Assembly: GCA_010356995.1 (NCBI GenBank) | Contig: ML996700.1 | Span: 496,001-560,000 of the forward strand | Reading direction: 5' to 3' | Length of the DNA stretch: 64,000 nt | DNA from: Trichodelitschia bisporula | Taxonomy: Eukaryota; Ascomycota; Dothideomycetes; Phaeotrichales; Phaeotrichaceae | Part shown: positions 20,782-31,921 of the stretch, piece after piece | Layout: every line of letters starts with the position of its first letter | Position numbering within the stretch: position 1 is the first letter of the stretch | Position numbers and translations under genes: made by a program | Notes under the pieces: model-generated | Told to the model about the DNA's origin: nothing | Databases searched by the model: none | What the model saw: the letters and a program-made list of their open reading frames with translations, nothing else

Positions 20782-21552
20782 GGGCTTCGGACAGTTGCTA
20801 ATGTGGAGCAGGAGTTGGTGGTAAAAGCGAGGATGCGCCTCAGTCTTGAGGATCGCCCCCCTGTTGGGGCTAAATTGCATTGATGAGCTTGGGGTGTTGC
20901 TGAACCTGGATCCTTTGAGGGCATCTCTACAGCTAGCAGAATAAAAGGCGATTAGAACTGCTCTAAGTAGCAGATTAAATTGAGCTTTGGGTTTGAGTCC
21001 AAACGGCCGATGGCATTTGGCTCGACCCATCGGCTTTCAGCCAATCTCGATGAGGCTGTGACCGGATGTGGCTGATTTGCCTGTGGGATCTGCAGCCTGC
21101 CGCCACAATGAACACCAGTGACATCAGTTCCAGCGGCAGGATGCGGCAAAGCGTCAAGCAAAACCGGGCATTCCAGAGGTCTTGCCCCACCCACGCGCAT
21201 AACAATGGCCCTTTGAGCATCACAGGAGTGGCTGCACCACGTACCTGCTCCTGCCCTGTACCACCCCACATTAGAGAAGTCGCAGCCAAAAGCCACCCAC
21301 CCAGTCGTTTTGGTTTGCCTGTTGCTTGCAGATTGCACGTCATTGACGTAGGCCAAGCTGGGGCCTGCTTGCCTACCTGCCCATTCACCTGCCCATTCAC
21401 AAGGCCACCAGATCCTCTTTTTCACCTCAATACTTCTTCCCCCTCCTCCCTCAACCCTACTTCCTCTAGTATTCCTCGCTGGTTCAGTGACGAAACCCCA
21501 CAAACATCTCCTCTACCCTTGATTCCCTACAATCAAACCGCATCAGTTCATC
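20782..21552. other. Intergenic: promoter of the Ish1-repeat gene
   Basis: No gene seen. From ~21420 the plus strand is CT-rich with CTTCTTCCCCCTCCTCCC words, as in a leader, up to the ATG at 21553. Confidence 0.45.
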
Positions 21553-22935
21553 ATGCGTTTCAATCGCATTTCCTGCCTCGTGGCCGGTGTCCTCGTCACT
21601 GCGAATGGCGTCGCTGCGAGCACCTGGTTTGGCAAGGCCGGTACGTGAGCTTCGTATTTGCATATTTTGCTTCTTGCGTCTAATTTTGTCAGTGTACAAC
21701 AAGTGGCACGAGACTGAGCTCGAGCGCTGGTTGTCAGATCACGACATTCCGTACCCGACTCCTGCGGACCGCAAGGACCTGGAGAACTTGGTCAAGGACA
21801 ACTGGAACGCACAGGTTGCTCAGCCGTACAACAGCTGGGATGTGAACCAGTTGCAGAAGTACCTATCTACGAAGGGTGCCGATACCCAGAAGTCGGCGGT
21901 GAAGCAGAAGGACAGCCTTGTCAATTCGGTCAAGAGCTACTTCACAGAGACTGAGGAGCAGGCGTCCGAATCGATGGGCAACGTTCGCGATTGGATCTTC
22001 TCTAGGTGAGTTTTGCAGAGTTCTTCCGTTTTGTCCCCGTTAACGTGAACAGCTGGTCCGATTCTCAGATCAAGGCCTTTCTTGACCGCCATGGCATCCC
22101 CAACCCCCAGCCTCGCACGCGTGACTCCCTCCTCAAGACCGCTCGCGAGAACTACCAGTCTATCGCCAACAAGGTCGGTCAGACTGCCTCGTATCCCGGA
22201 GACTGGCTGTATGAGAACTGGTCGGAGTCTGATTTGAAGGCGTGGTGCGACGAACGTGGCATCCCGGTCCCGCAGCCTACCTCTCGTGATCGCCTCATTG
22301 CTACGGTCCGTCGTAACTCGCGCACCGCCTCCCAGCAGCTCAACAGCAATTACTCTTCCCTCTCCGCCTCGGCCGCCTCGGCGACTCAGAGCCTGAGCGA
22401 CGCTCTGTTCGATTCCTGGTCCGACAGCCAGCTGAAGAAGTGGGCGGACGAGAACGGTCTGAAGGTCCCGCAGGGCTCGCGCCGCAACGAACTCATCGCC
22501 CTGGCTCGCAAGCACCGTGCCAACCTGGCAGCCTCGGGCAGCAGTGTATCGGCCTCGGCCTCGAGTGGATTCCACGCTGCCACCACCTCTGCTGGCAACG
22601 AGTACGCTAAGGCTACCGCTGGTGCGGCGGACACGTGGTGGGAGTACATCAACTGGGCTAAGGCCAAGGCTGGTTTTGCTGCCTCAGACGCGTCTGCTAG
22701 CGGTTCGTCCGCTTACAGCGTAGCGTCCGCGTCCGCGAGCAGCCTGAGCAGCAGCCTGAGCTCCAAGGCCTCGAGTGCCAGCGCGAGCGCGTACAGCAAG
22801 GCTGTGAAGGCCGGCAGCAAGACCAAGGAGGCTTCGAAGTCGGGCGCTGCGGCGGCTAGCAGCATTAGCAAGGCGTCGAGCAAGGCCGTGGAGGCTGCGA
22901 TCAAGGCTACGAGCGCGCTTAAGCAGGAGTTGTAG
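21553..22935 (+). CDS. Ish1/Msc1-type protein with five tandem Ish1 repeats
   Basis: Three exons: 21553-21640, 21693-22005, 22053-22935; 427 residues. An N-terminal signal sequence (SCLVAGVLVTANGVAAS) is followed by five ~40-residue Ish1 repeats with the pattern W-x(3-4)-L-x-x-(W/Y/F)-x(5-7)-G/D-I-P-x-P...R-x-x-L: YNKWHETELERWL, YNSWDVNQLQKYL, FSSWSDSQIKAFL, YENWSESDLKAWC and FDSWSDSQLKKWA. The second intron falls just before the third repeat. The C-terminal ~90 residues are almost only Ser, Ala and Lys. Fission-yeast Ish1 is a stress-responsive nuclear-envelope protein and yeast Msc1 is its relative; an endomembrane or nuclear-envelope location with induction by stress is expected for the family. 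Confidence 0.88.
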
Positions 22936-24303
22936 ATGCTGATATCCATGGTGGTGTTGGTGGTCAAGGCGACTGTGGAGAGGTGCTAGTGGATTCAAAA
23001 TGATGGACGGTTATGACCGGTGTTTCTTGCGATGACCATGTTCTCAGTGTTTTGATTGTTCTGTTCAGTCGGGATTCTGTAGAGTATGGAGTATGACGGC
23101 AGCATTATGATCGATAGGCCTGCAAACTCTAGTGTCCTGAGATGTGTCTGAGTGATTGAACTTTGTCGTGCTTCTCATCTGTCAGTGAACGTATCAACCC
23201 TGGAACGGGCTAGGACATATCCAATGCAGCCACACGAGCCCGGAACCGAGAACAAAAAGTGCTATCAGCCAAGCCCCAATTCCAGTGTACTTCCTGCGGG
23301 CTCGAACCATGGACCCCTCATCGACATCTGGTCACCTGGTGCCCATATGATGTCTTGTCATCCGCTCGCTCCACCAGCGCTCTCTCATCTTACCTCGAAA
23401 CATATGCTCGTCGATTGCAAACGAATGCTCCTTCCACCATCACTGTTTCTCTCTAAGATAGTATTCTGAATCAACTACTAGAACTAATCAAGGGTTTCAC
23501 ACCGCACTGCTGAACGTCGCCAACAGAATACTCCGGGCGCTGAATACACCTGTCTGCTCCTAGCTCACTCACGCATATTCATATAAACCACAGTAAGTCT
23601 CAGCTGTCCCCGATGGCCGGTATATGTTAACGAGTCTCATACGAAGCCAATCGATCCAAGAGTTGCTTAGACCTTGGTTGATCGTTCATGTCGATGGAAA
23701 AAGTCGCTTCGGGAGTACATGTGTGAAATGTCGTCACAGCATTCATCGGAGGCTATTCTCTTTGTATGATGACCTTTCCAAGGGCGGACTAAAAGAGAAG
23801 GAACTCGTTCTTAAACGTAAGCACAGTGAATGACAACAGCATTGCCAGTGAAATGTCGAAGGACACGCAAAAAAGTCGTGATCGCCATTCTTAAAGACTT
23901 TTGCGGACCCGGCGGCGACAACCTTTTCACGCCTCCTCTATGCACGCCTTGGATCCGGATCATCCTTTTACCGGTATATTGTGGTTCGTGCCTCCGTGAA
24001 TGCTCCACAGACCTCAAACTCGCGGAGCCTGGCAAACGACTTCCATCAATCTCAATAGCACTTCTCCAGCCCTGATCTTGCAATATCATTTCCGAGCCCC
24101 ATTCTCATCCTCTGGCTCTTAACCACCTCATTTTTCTACCATTCCCTGCCTACGGAGAATCATCGCATCTGGAAGACATTGTTCATCACCTTTGTCAGTT
24201 TCATTTAGCGTTTGCAAGGATTATTCCCAGCCACTGAGGTAGCGCCGCGCCTTGCGACGCTGGGCAGAGCATTTCGCGGAACCAGTTTGACGATCCTCGC
24301 ACG
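22936..24303. other. Intergenic, no gene seen
   Basis: Short frames only. ATTCATATAAACC near 23578 is a possible TATA box. A GGCTCGAACC word near 23300 resembles a tRNA T-arm but no cloverleaf can be drawn. The final ~200 bp is leader-like before the ATG at 24304. Confidence 0.4.
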
Positions 24304-27300
24304 ATGAGCAACCCACAGTCTTCAGGTCCTAAACTGGAAGACTCCATTCGAAGGATGCTACTGAACTCGCCAAATCCAACGAATGTGCTTCAACCGAACC
24401 GGTCTTCGGCTGCTCACCCGGCTACGGATACTCGTACTGGGTCTCACGCGCCTGTCAATCGCGACTCCCCGGCGCATATGAATATTCAACAGTACGACCA
24501 TAACGGTATGGATGACGCCTACGGTCGCGGTGCGGCCAGCACGCGTCAACGCAACAACAGCCAGTCTCAACAGCATCCGCAGAATCACCCTCTTCCTACT
24601 CGCCCTGTCAGCCGTGGTCGCGGCCAGCCGCGCAAGCATGTGAACCATCACGTTGCTCCAAATTCTCCATATGCTCCCCACGGACCTCGCATGCCTGCTC
24701 GCACCCAGCCTGCTCTACTGCAGGCAGAGCAGTTTTCTGCCCAATGCCAATACATGGACGATGCCGCGAGTCACGTTATCCCAACCATCATGCCCTCCAG
24801 AGAGGAACTCATGGCCAAGGATACCTTCCGTGTGCGACTTGAGGCTATCTGTCGCGAGGTCGTGCCCATAGCATTGCCTGAGCTTCCGCCATTTTCTCTC
24901 CAGGCGTATGGCAGTTTCGCTTCTGGATTCGCGGTTCGGGGGTCCGACCTCGACTTGACTGTAGTGTGGGATTACCCGCCGATTCCGGGCTTTGAGGAGG
25001 CAGTCGCGAGTGTTCCTCGCATTCTGGAGGCGGCGCTGTTGCAGGCTGGGCTTGGAGCTCGTGTGCTTGACAGAACTCGAGTGCCAATTATCAAGGTTTG
25101 CGAGCATCCTACTCCTGAGCTGTACCACAATCTGGTCATGGAGCGTCAAAAATGGGACACTATTGCCAAGGAGGAAGAAGGGGAAACTCTCCGCGAGCGT
25201 CTCGCGCCCCAGAGTGCAGCCTTCGGAACCCTCCAGCATCTGAAGGAAATGTCTGCCGTTGAACGCACCCTGCAGGACGACCTCCGGGGGTATCTGAATC
25301 GCTTCATGGACTCGGCTCGTGAAGCGATGAAGGACACCGATGAGGATCAGTATTTTGTGTGCAAACTCTTGCTCCAAGGTCTTCCGGAGTCACTTGCCAT
25401 CGAAGCTATGAAGGCGTGCGGAATCACCGAATTACGCGAGACATACTTGCTGGGGCCTTGCGCGAACTGGGTTCGCGAAACCGTAAAGCGCATGACTGAT
25501 CCGGCCCCCAAACCGTGGCTGCGCGAGAAGGCCATGGGGGATCTTGACTTCCCGAAGACAGGTGTTGGTATTCAATGCGACATCAACTTCACGAATTCTC
25601 TTGCAATTCATAACACACGCCTGCTGCGCTGTTACTCGCTCTGTGATGTGCGCGTTCGTCCGATGGTACTGTTCGTCAAGGAGTGGGCCCGTCGCCGGAA
25701 GATCAATAGCGCGTACAGCGGGACGTTGTCATCATACGGATATGTGCTCATGGTACTTCACTACCTCATTCATGTAGCGAAGCCGCCTGTGCTTCCGAAT
25801 CTACTGCACATGTCCGGGGGAGCGGTTGTTACAGAGCAAGGATATAAGTTCTCCTTCTACGACGATGAGGATGCTATTCGGCGCGCTGCGGCTGCAGGAA
25901 ACATCACGACGAACACGATGCCTCTTGGGGTATTACTTCGCAACTTCTTCCATTATTATGGAGAGCTCTCTGCAATGGGAGCTGAGGACAGGGGGTTCAA
26001 TTGGACACGCTGGGTTTTGTCGCTGCGCTCGCCACATGGGCTTCTCTGGAAGGAAGAGAAGGGGTGGACAGCTGCTAAAAATGCAGTCATGACGGATGTA
26101 AGTTCTCCGATGCTCTTACTTTCATTTCTAACAGCTGCACAGAAAGTTGTGCGCCAGCGCTACTTGTTGGCCATTGAGGATCCGTTCGAGACTGACCATA
26201 ACGTTGCGCGTACAGTTACCCACAACGGTATCGTTGCGATTCGCGACGAGTTCCGCCGTGCGCTGAGCATCATGGCCGATCTCGCGAACAAGGAAGCTGT
26301 GATTCCTGACCTGTTCGAACCACTCAATCCACCTGAGTCAAGCCCGACCACTGCCGTGGACGCGAAGGGCTCAGAGACCAACGGCAACAGCCAGCCGGCC
26401 TCCCCGGCCTTGAGCAACGTATCGGTCTCGCGTGGTATAGATCATGTTGAGTCGCCTCTTCGGAAGGTCACGCCAACTGGTGATGGTTCGAGTCATTTGA
26501 CGACGACGGATGCCTCAGACGCCCCGCACCCGGATGCACAAATGGCCGATGTGGTCCTGCGGCCCTCTTGGGTAAAGGGGGGGTTCTCTTGGATAGCGGA
26601 GAATAAGACATCGGCTGCTGGAGCTGTGACTCAGAAGCAGACATTGATTGGTGAAGCAACGCCTCGTCAGCCGGTACCAGAGGCACAAGAGGCTATGAAG
26701 ACCGCCGAGGCGTCGAAGTATCAACCTATCCCAGCCGGTGTGGCTCACTCTGTGTTGGAACCCTCGACTGCCAAGAAAATGCAAGAAATCGCTCCGGCAG
26801 GGCTTCTTCCAGGGCTTGGTGCTCATCTTACGCCTGCTCGATCGGACCCTTCAAAGGAAGTTCCCAGTTTCGCTTCAGCCTTTGCTTCAGCCATCGCTCA
26901 GGGTCAAGCCGGTAAGCCTACGGATCGACTGGCTGCTTCTGTGCCGAAGCCCGAACAAACCATGGAATCCGATCTCCAGCGTAGTGTGCCAGATGCCCCG
27001 GCCATGCCTATGCAGCCGAAGAAGCAACAGCCCTACCAGCCTCCTTGGAAGCGCAGTGGGGACAAGCCAGCACCTCAGGTGGCTGAGCCTAGGCAACCGA
27101 CATGGGATGAAATCAAAGCGGCTCTAGCCGACCCTGTCGAGACATCCACGACTGTTCCCAACACTTTGCGAGGAAGGGCCACGGCAGCAGCACCCGCCAA
27201 ATCTGGCAAGCCCACGGCGAGCGGGCAAGCGCAGACCACGCCTGTGCACTGGCCAAAATCTTCTGAAAGCCAAGACTCTCGCGCTGGTGTATATAAAAGC

Positions 27301-28179
27301 ACTGAAGGCGTTCCATTCTCTGATTCCCACACTCAACACACATCCACAGGTGGCGATCGCAAATCTTCTGCTGCGTCAACAACTCCACATACCGATCCCG
27401 CTGGGCACGCCCCAACGAGGCACTCACCAAAGCCGTGCCTTGTCAAGTCATCCCTCACTCAAGTGACACACACCTCCGCTCCGCAGCCACCCACCACTGC
27501 AGCATTCCGGGCTCCATACCACCTTACTCCCCACCACAATTCTGCCAACATGGCTACTCCGAAAATCATCGACGATCTCGAAGCCTTCTTCCCCATGGGG
27601 CCTGCGGAAGAGACTCCAGGCAACCCTGAAGCAGCGGAGAAGCAGAACTTTATCAAGCCTGAACCGACCAAGGATGATTCTACCGAAATTGAGCCATCGA
27701 CGGACGGTCTCAAAGATCACACGGTCCCCTTCATCTCGCTCGCCTTGAGCAACCCGCGCGCCTTCCGCCAGCCGGCACAAATCCAGAAGCTCCTGAACGA
27801 CGACCTGCGCATCGAACGCGAGGCCAAGCTTCAGCGTGGCCTGAAGAACCTCAAGGAGATGGGGTTCGACGTGACGCGCGAGCAGCTGGAAAAGGTCCTG
27901 AATGACGCTGAGGGGGAGATCGTCGACCCCGTCCCTGCTCCCAAGAATCGTGAGCGTCGTGGTTATCATGGCTGGCGCGGTCGTGGCGGCCGTGGCCGTG
28001 GCGCTCATGACGCTCGTGGTGGCCATCAGCAGGGCGAGTCTCGCGACGGTGGCTATCAAACTCGCGGTACTGAGGGCGGCAAGCCTCGCGGTGGTGGCCC
28101 TCCTCGAGGTCCTCGTGGCGGCGGCTTTGATCGTTGCACTGGTTCCGGCCCTGTCGCTGGTTCCGGTCCTGCCGCCTAG
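24304..28179 (+). CDS. Cid1-type nucleotidyltransferase (noncanonical poly(A)/poly(U) polymerase)
   Basis: One long frame; a 45 bp intron at 26098-26142 (GTAAGT...TGCACAG) is likely because its removal restores MTDKVVRQRYLLAIEDPF; product then ~1276 residues. The catalytic domain has the DNA polymerase beta signature: GSFASG (203-208), then GSDLDL with D215 and D217, and the third Asp in IQCDINF (D426). The PAP/25A-associated half follows: VRPMVLFVKEWARRR, YSGTLSSYGYVLMVLHYL, then LAIEDPFETDHNVARTV. Long insertions between the second and third Asp make the catalytic part larger than usual. The Pro/Ser/Thr-rich tail ends in an RGG-like stretch (WRGRGGRGRG) that should bind RNA. Role: adding A or U tails to RNA in cytoplasm or nucleus; which nucleotide is not readable here. 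Confidence 0.88.
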   Translation: MSNPQSSGPKLEDSIRRMLLNSPNPTNVLQPNRSSAAHPATDTRTGSHAPVNRDSPAHMNIQQYDHNGMDDAYGRGAASTRQRNNSQSQQHPQNHPLPTRPVSRGRGQPRKHVNHHVAPNSPYAPHGPRMPARTQPALLQAEQFSAQCQYMDDAASHVIPTIMPSREELMAKDTFRVRLEAICREVVPIALPELPPFSLQAYGSFASGFAVRGSDLDLTVVWDYPPIPGFEEAVASVPRILEAALLQAGLGARVLDRTRVPIIKVCEHPTPELYHNLVMERQKWDTIAKEEEGETLRERLAPQSAAFGTLQHLKEMSAVERTLQDDLRGYLNRFMDSAREAMKDTDEDQYFVCKLLLQGLPESLAIEAMKACGITELRETYLLGPCANWVRETVKRMTDPAPKPWLREKAMGDLDFPKTGVGIQCDINFTNSLAIHNTRLLRCYSLCDVRVRPMVLFVKEWARRRKINSAYSGTLSSYGYVLMVLHYLIHVAKPPVLPNLLHMSGGAVVTEQGYKFSFYDDEDAIRRAAAAGNITTNTMPLGVLLRNFFHYYGELSAMGAEDRGFNWTRWVLSLRSPHGLLWKEEKGWTAAKNAVMTDVSSPMLLLSFLTAAQKVVRQRYLLAIEDPFETDHNVARTVTHNGIVAIRDEFRRALSIMADLANKEAVIPDLFEPLNPPESSPTTAVDAKGSETNGNSQPASPALSNVSVSRGIDHVESPLRKVTPTGDGSSHLTTTDASDAPHPDAQMADVVLRPSWVKGGFSWIAENKTSAAGAVTQKQTLIGEATPRQPVPEAQEAMKTAEASKYQPIPAGVAHSVLEPSTAKKMQEIAPAGLLPGLGAHLTPARSDPSKEVPSFASAFASAIAQGQAGKPTDRLAASVPKPEQTMESDLQRSVPDAPAMPMQPKKQQPYQPPWKRSGDKPAPQVAEPRQPTWDEIKAALADPVETSTTVPNTLRGRATAAAPAKSGKPTASGQAQTTPVHWPKSSESQDSRAGVYKSTEGVPFSDSHTQHTSTGGDRKSSAASTTPHTDPAGHAPTRHSPKPCLVKSSLTQVTHTSAPQPPTTAAFRAPYHLTPHHNSANMATPKIIDDLEAFFPMGPAEETPGNPEAAEKQNFIKPEPTKDDSTEIEPSTDGLKDHTVPFISLALSNPRAFRQPAQIQKLLNDDLRIEREAKLQRGLKNLKEMGFDVTREQLEKVLNDAEGEIVDPVPAPKNRERRGYHGWRGRGGRGRGAHDARGGHQQGESRDGGYQTRGTEGGKPRGGGPPRGPRGGGFDRCTGSGPVAGSGPAA

Positions 28180-28569
28180 CTTCCTTGCTACTGAAGGCTG
28201 TTCGAGCTTCGGGCTGCTGGTGGGACTGCGCTGTTTCGGTTGCGTCTTTGCTGGTGGCTCAAATGTTACATTTGCCTTTCAGAGTCCAGGCGTTAGGGGT
28301 CTTGTTGTATTGCATGGGCACGGTTTGAATGGGCTGGGCGGGTTATGCATGGATGACTGCATGATACCTGGATTTACGGATGGCTTAGATCGGCATATCA
28401 AGGTTGAATGACAGGATGGCAGCATAGATGGAAGGCCATGGCACATGGCGTTCGAATTGAATCTCTCTTCCAAAAAAAACCTCTAATGCTAAAGCTTCGC
28501 GGTGATCGGATTGCTGTTATACTGGTTAGCCCGAACAAAATGCTAAGCTCTACACCCCGCTCTGGCGAC
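28180..28569. other. Convergent 3' region
   Basis: Lies between two genes that face each other; holds both 3' untranslated ends. No gene seen. Confidence 0.5.
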
Positions 28570-29063
28570 TTACACATACGCCACACACTCAATCTCCACA
28601 TCGGTCCCCATAGGCAGCTCCTTAACAGCGACGCAGGTGCGCGCAGGAAAAGGAGTAGGCATCACACTCTTGTACGCCTCGTTCATGGCGGCGAAGTTGG
28701 CCATGGTGGTTAGGTAAATGTTGACTTTGATGATTTTTTCAAGGCTGCTCCCACCTGCCTCCAGGATGGCAGAGAGGTTCTTGATGGCTTGGATGGTGCG
28801 CGCGCCAATGGAGGAGGTCACTAAGGCATTGGTGGAGGGGTCGAGGCCGATGTTGCCGGAGCAGTAGATTAGGTTGTTGTGCACGATCTGGAAGGGGGTG
28901 TTAGGCATTTGTCCTCTGATACACGAGGGAGAGGTGTCGGTTCTGTTCACTCGGTTCAAATGGGGGAAGAGAGGCTTACTGCCTGGCTGAAGGGGAATTT
29001 GGTTTGGTCTAAGACCGGGGCATTGCGTGTTGATATTACGGTTTTGGAGGAGGGAGGGGCCAT
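28570..29063 (-). CDS. RidA (YjgF/YER057c/UK114) family enamine/imine deaminase
   Basis: Exon 1 29063-28980 and exon 2 28887-28570 with a 92 bp intron (GTAAGC...TTCCAG, CCTAAC branch point). Product 133 residues, the normal family length. Exon 1 gives MAPPSSKTVISTRNAP...FPFSQA and exon 2 continues IVHNNLIYCSGNIGLDP, matching the family order SQA-(I/V)...CSGQIG. Conserved later blocks are QAIKNLSAILEAGGSSLEK, the active-site Arg in FPARTCV, and the C-terminal VEIECVAYV. RidA proteins hydrolyse reactive 2-aminoacrylate-type enamines from PLP enzymes and work as trimers in cytosol or mitochondria. A TTTATATG box lies ~50 bp before the ATG. The exon 1 frame differs from the longer upstream open frame, which is a shadow. 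Confidence 0.92.
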
Positions 29064-29336
29064 TGCTTTTTTGTTTCGTGACTTCAGTACACACAGAACT
29101 CGAAATGCAATTCATATAAAGGAGATGGAGTGACAATGGCGGTGATGTCGTTATCTGTCGTGAAGTAGATACAGAGCGGTCAGCTTATGGTGTCGTGATT
29201 TTGCTTTTGCGGTGGCTGCGGGACCCCGCACTGCAGGGTCGCCAGGACAAGCTTCCATAAGCCTTCCCCAAGTCGTGGCGTTGACTTCAGTTGCTCTAAT
29301 GCCGCTTTTTTAACTTTATATCTATGTCATCGCTAA

Positions 29337-29762
29337 ATGCGACATTGCTCTCTCCACCGGTCGCACCTCCGAACCGCACCCTCCTTCTCCACTGCAATGT
29401 CCTTACCCGCACTTCGAGCCTTCTACACAGGAAGGCACAGTCCTCAACCCGGGCAACCTGATATAGCGACAGGGAAGAAGTATCTATATATTCGGAAGGG
29501 GCATCTTAACCAGGAAGTGACCGGTGAGATAATGGAAGGAACCCGGGAGGACATGCACCACGAGTACTACGCATATCCGGTCATCAACAGCGCCACTACC
29601 CCGCTCTCCCTTCCATTCTTCATCTTTCACCAATGCTATCAATCCGCACCCATCGCCTTCGCACGTGTTCGAGTCCACGCTCGCCTCACACCGCCCGTCA
29701 TGTGCTTCCCCATACTCCCGGATCCGATCCGGTCAACACTCACGCGTTCCACCCGCCGCTGA
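29337..29762 (+). CDS. Possible small hypothetical protein
   Basis: ATG-started frame of 141 codons preceded by an ACTTTATATC TATA-like word at ~29314. The N-terminus is rich in Arg, Ser and His without acids and could be a mitochondrial presequence; the middle (GKKYLYIRKGHLNQEVTGEI) looks protein-like, while the end is Arg/Pro-rich and doubtful. Family unknown; may be spurious or its 3' end may be wrong. Confidence 0.25.
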   Translation: MRHCSLHRSHLRTAPSFSTAMSLPALRAFYTGRHSPQPGQPDIATGKKYLYIRKGHLNQEVTGEIMEGTREDMHHEYYAYPVINSATTPLSLPFFIFHQCYQSAPIAFARVRVHARLTPPVMCFPILPDPIRSTLTRSTRR

Positions 29763-29989
29763 CGTGCCACACCCGCGGCCCACGCGCCCGGCGCAAGATG
29801 CCGATGCCGACGCGCTGTGAATCAACGTAACAAGCAGCGGGACGTACATCGCGCGCAGATGCGCAAGGGGAAGCCCGACACCACGCCCAAAAATACCCGC
29901 AAATCGCAATCCCAAGCTCATATGCTGCCGTCTTGGCCTTGGGCGACAACTTCCCCATCTGTACCCGAAAAACGGATGCCCATATTACG

Positions 29990-30008
29990 CCCCCCCCCCG
30001 CCCCCCCC
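29990..30008. repeat. C-run (C10-G-C8)
   Basis: Nearly pure cytosine tract broken by a single G; on the minus strand a G-tract. Confidence 0.85.
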
Positions 30009-31651
30009 TCACATTCACACTCCCTCGAGGCTTCGTCGAATCTTGCAAGCGAAACCGCCTCGGGAGGGAGGGAGCGGACTCGCCGCGCGGCGAACACCTG
30101 GTCGAGCGCGGATCGGCAGGCTAGCGCCCTGGCGGGGAAGGCGGGGGAGGCGCATCGGGAGCGTGGGCGGCGGCGCGTGCTGCTTCGGGAAGGTGCCGTA
30201 ACGCGGCGGCGCACGTGCGCGGGTGCAGGGCACCCGGGGGAGGGCACCGGGGGGAGGGGGGATGGGGAGTGAGGCCCGAGGGTACGTTCGGAAGGGGGAA
30301 CGGGGAAAGGACGTTTGCCGTACTCGCCATGTGTATTCCGCTTGAGCGGACGTGCCGAACTGTACGGGCACGGTCCTCGTGGATATCTAGGTGGGGTTGT
30401 TTCTTTGGTGGGGTTACTTGCCTCCGGCCAATGCGTGGTGGGGGGCGGGCCAAGCCGCGGAGATTATTGGGGTGGGGTCTGGGGTCTGGCTTTTTGTTTT
30501 GCGGGCAGCTGAGTGCAATGTGGAGAATTTGGGGAAGATTTTTCTGGGGGGCTTGATTCCGTTACGGGGTGGTTTTCCTTGCTTCGTCTATGGTGTGGGC
30601 TGGTTGGGCGGGGAGTGCTTCGTGCTTCTTTCCCGGCTTCCATGGCCGGGGGGGGATATGCACGCGTCTGCCGTGCCCGGGCAGGGAGTATTGAGACTGG
30701 TCTGGTCGCTCGCATGGAACTACGGTAGTATACCCTAGGGGCATAGAGCCCGTTTGTCTATTGATATTGCAGCGCCGGGGGGGTGCGTTGCAGCCCGGCC
30801 CTAGTCTGCATATGCAAGCTAGCGGGCCCGATCGAATGAGATGCCCGAGCCGCTAGCTTGCAAGATTTCATTCAACGGCGCACTTGCTCCCATCCTTGCC
30901 GCTCAGGGAGCTGTCCTTCGGGAACTGCTTTGAGCAGGAATGGGCGCGTGGAACACGGGACGAGTTGTACGAGCGCGGTCAGCCTTAGACGTGGATGAAT
31001 GGGGCTGCGTGTTGTGCCCGTTGCCCGGTTGTTACACTGCATCGTGGATGAGGGAAGGTCGATGTCACCTCCTCCCTCGACTCCCTGCGCACACCCCCTC
31101 CAGCCCCTCATTCCACACTGCCTCCCTCATAGCCCTGTTGTCCAACTCGGGTCCAATTGTACGGCATTTTTTGCAGCGCGGGGCAATGGATGTATATGGC
31201 TGGTGTTTCTTGTCGTGCGAGTACCATGTTGGGTGGATGGCGGACGACTCTACGTACTACCTCTTGGTTGCTTGGTCGTCGTACGTGTAAGGTGGTTGTA
31301 TCCTAGCCTCGCAGCTGGTCTCGGATTTGGTTTCTCTTCTTGGGTTGGTTTGGTTTGGGGCGAGAGGCGAGGAGAATGAGGGTGCGCTTGATGGAGTTGT
31401 GATGAGACGTGGGCGTAGGAAATTCGGAGGAGCCGAAAGGGTTCAACTTACCTGCTTGGCATGGAACTGGTCTCGCCAAGGGTGAAGAATTGGATGATCA
31501 AATGGTGTGGGGAGTGTGGAGAGTGTGGAGAGACGGGTCTACCAAGAAGAAGAGAAGCAGCGGCTTCCTTCGGTGGACAACCTGCCCTCTTCAACCTCCA
31601 CCGTCTTTAATCTGGCGCACGTGCCCTGTGCGTTCCCTCTTCCTCTACCAT

Positions 31652-31678
31652 CCCCCCCCCCCCCCCCCCCCCCCCCCC
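31652..31678. repeat. C27 homopolymer
   Basis: Uninterrupted run of 27 C, 244 bp upstream of the hexose transporter ATG. The length in the living genome may vary or be a sequencing estimate. Confidence 0.85.
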
Positions 31679-31921
31679 TCCACCACTCCCTCGACCTTCT
31701 TTTTAAGAGATTAATCGTCTGGCATCTCCCCTCCACAAACAATTCCACCCCCTCCCCCCTGTGGTCAAAATTCCCTTTGATCGCGGCCCCCGTTCCTCCG
31801 GTATACAACCCCAATCACCTTATGTGCTCACTTTCCGTCGCCCTCGGTCGCTAACCTCACAACCTCAACCACAGTTCAACCACAGCAGACGCGCCCGGCG
31901 AAGCGTGCCAGCAAACTCAAG

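Larger units (their letters stand above)
29064..31921. other. Long gene-poor region upstream of the hexose transporter
   Basis: About 2.9 kb without a convincing gene. From 29.9 to 31.5 kb it is very GC-rich, so long Arg/Pro/Gly frames on every strand are expected by chance. Near its right end lie a C27 run and a CT-rich leader. Confidence 0.45.

Noticed and set aside
23280-23400. Possible minus-strand tRNA (GGCTCGAACC word)
   Set aside because: The T-arm stem does not pair and no acceptor or anticodon arm can be formed.
28888-29136. Longer N-terminal frame for the RidA gene (MSLHLLYMN...)
   Set aside because: The family-matching N-terminus (ISTRNAP...FPFSQA) is in another frame, joined by a proper intron at 28888-28979.
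30015-31379. Many 60-126 codon frames between 30.0 and 31.4 kb
   Set aside because: Gly/Arg/Pro-rich, overlapping on both strands, no motif; base-composition artefacts.
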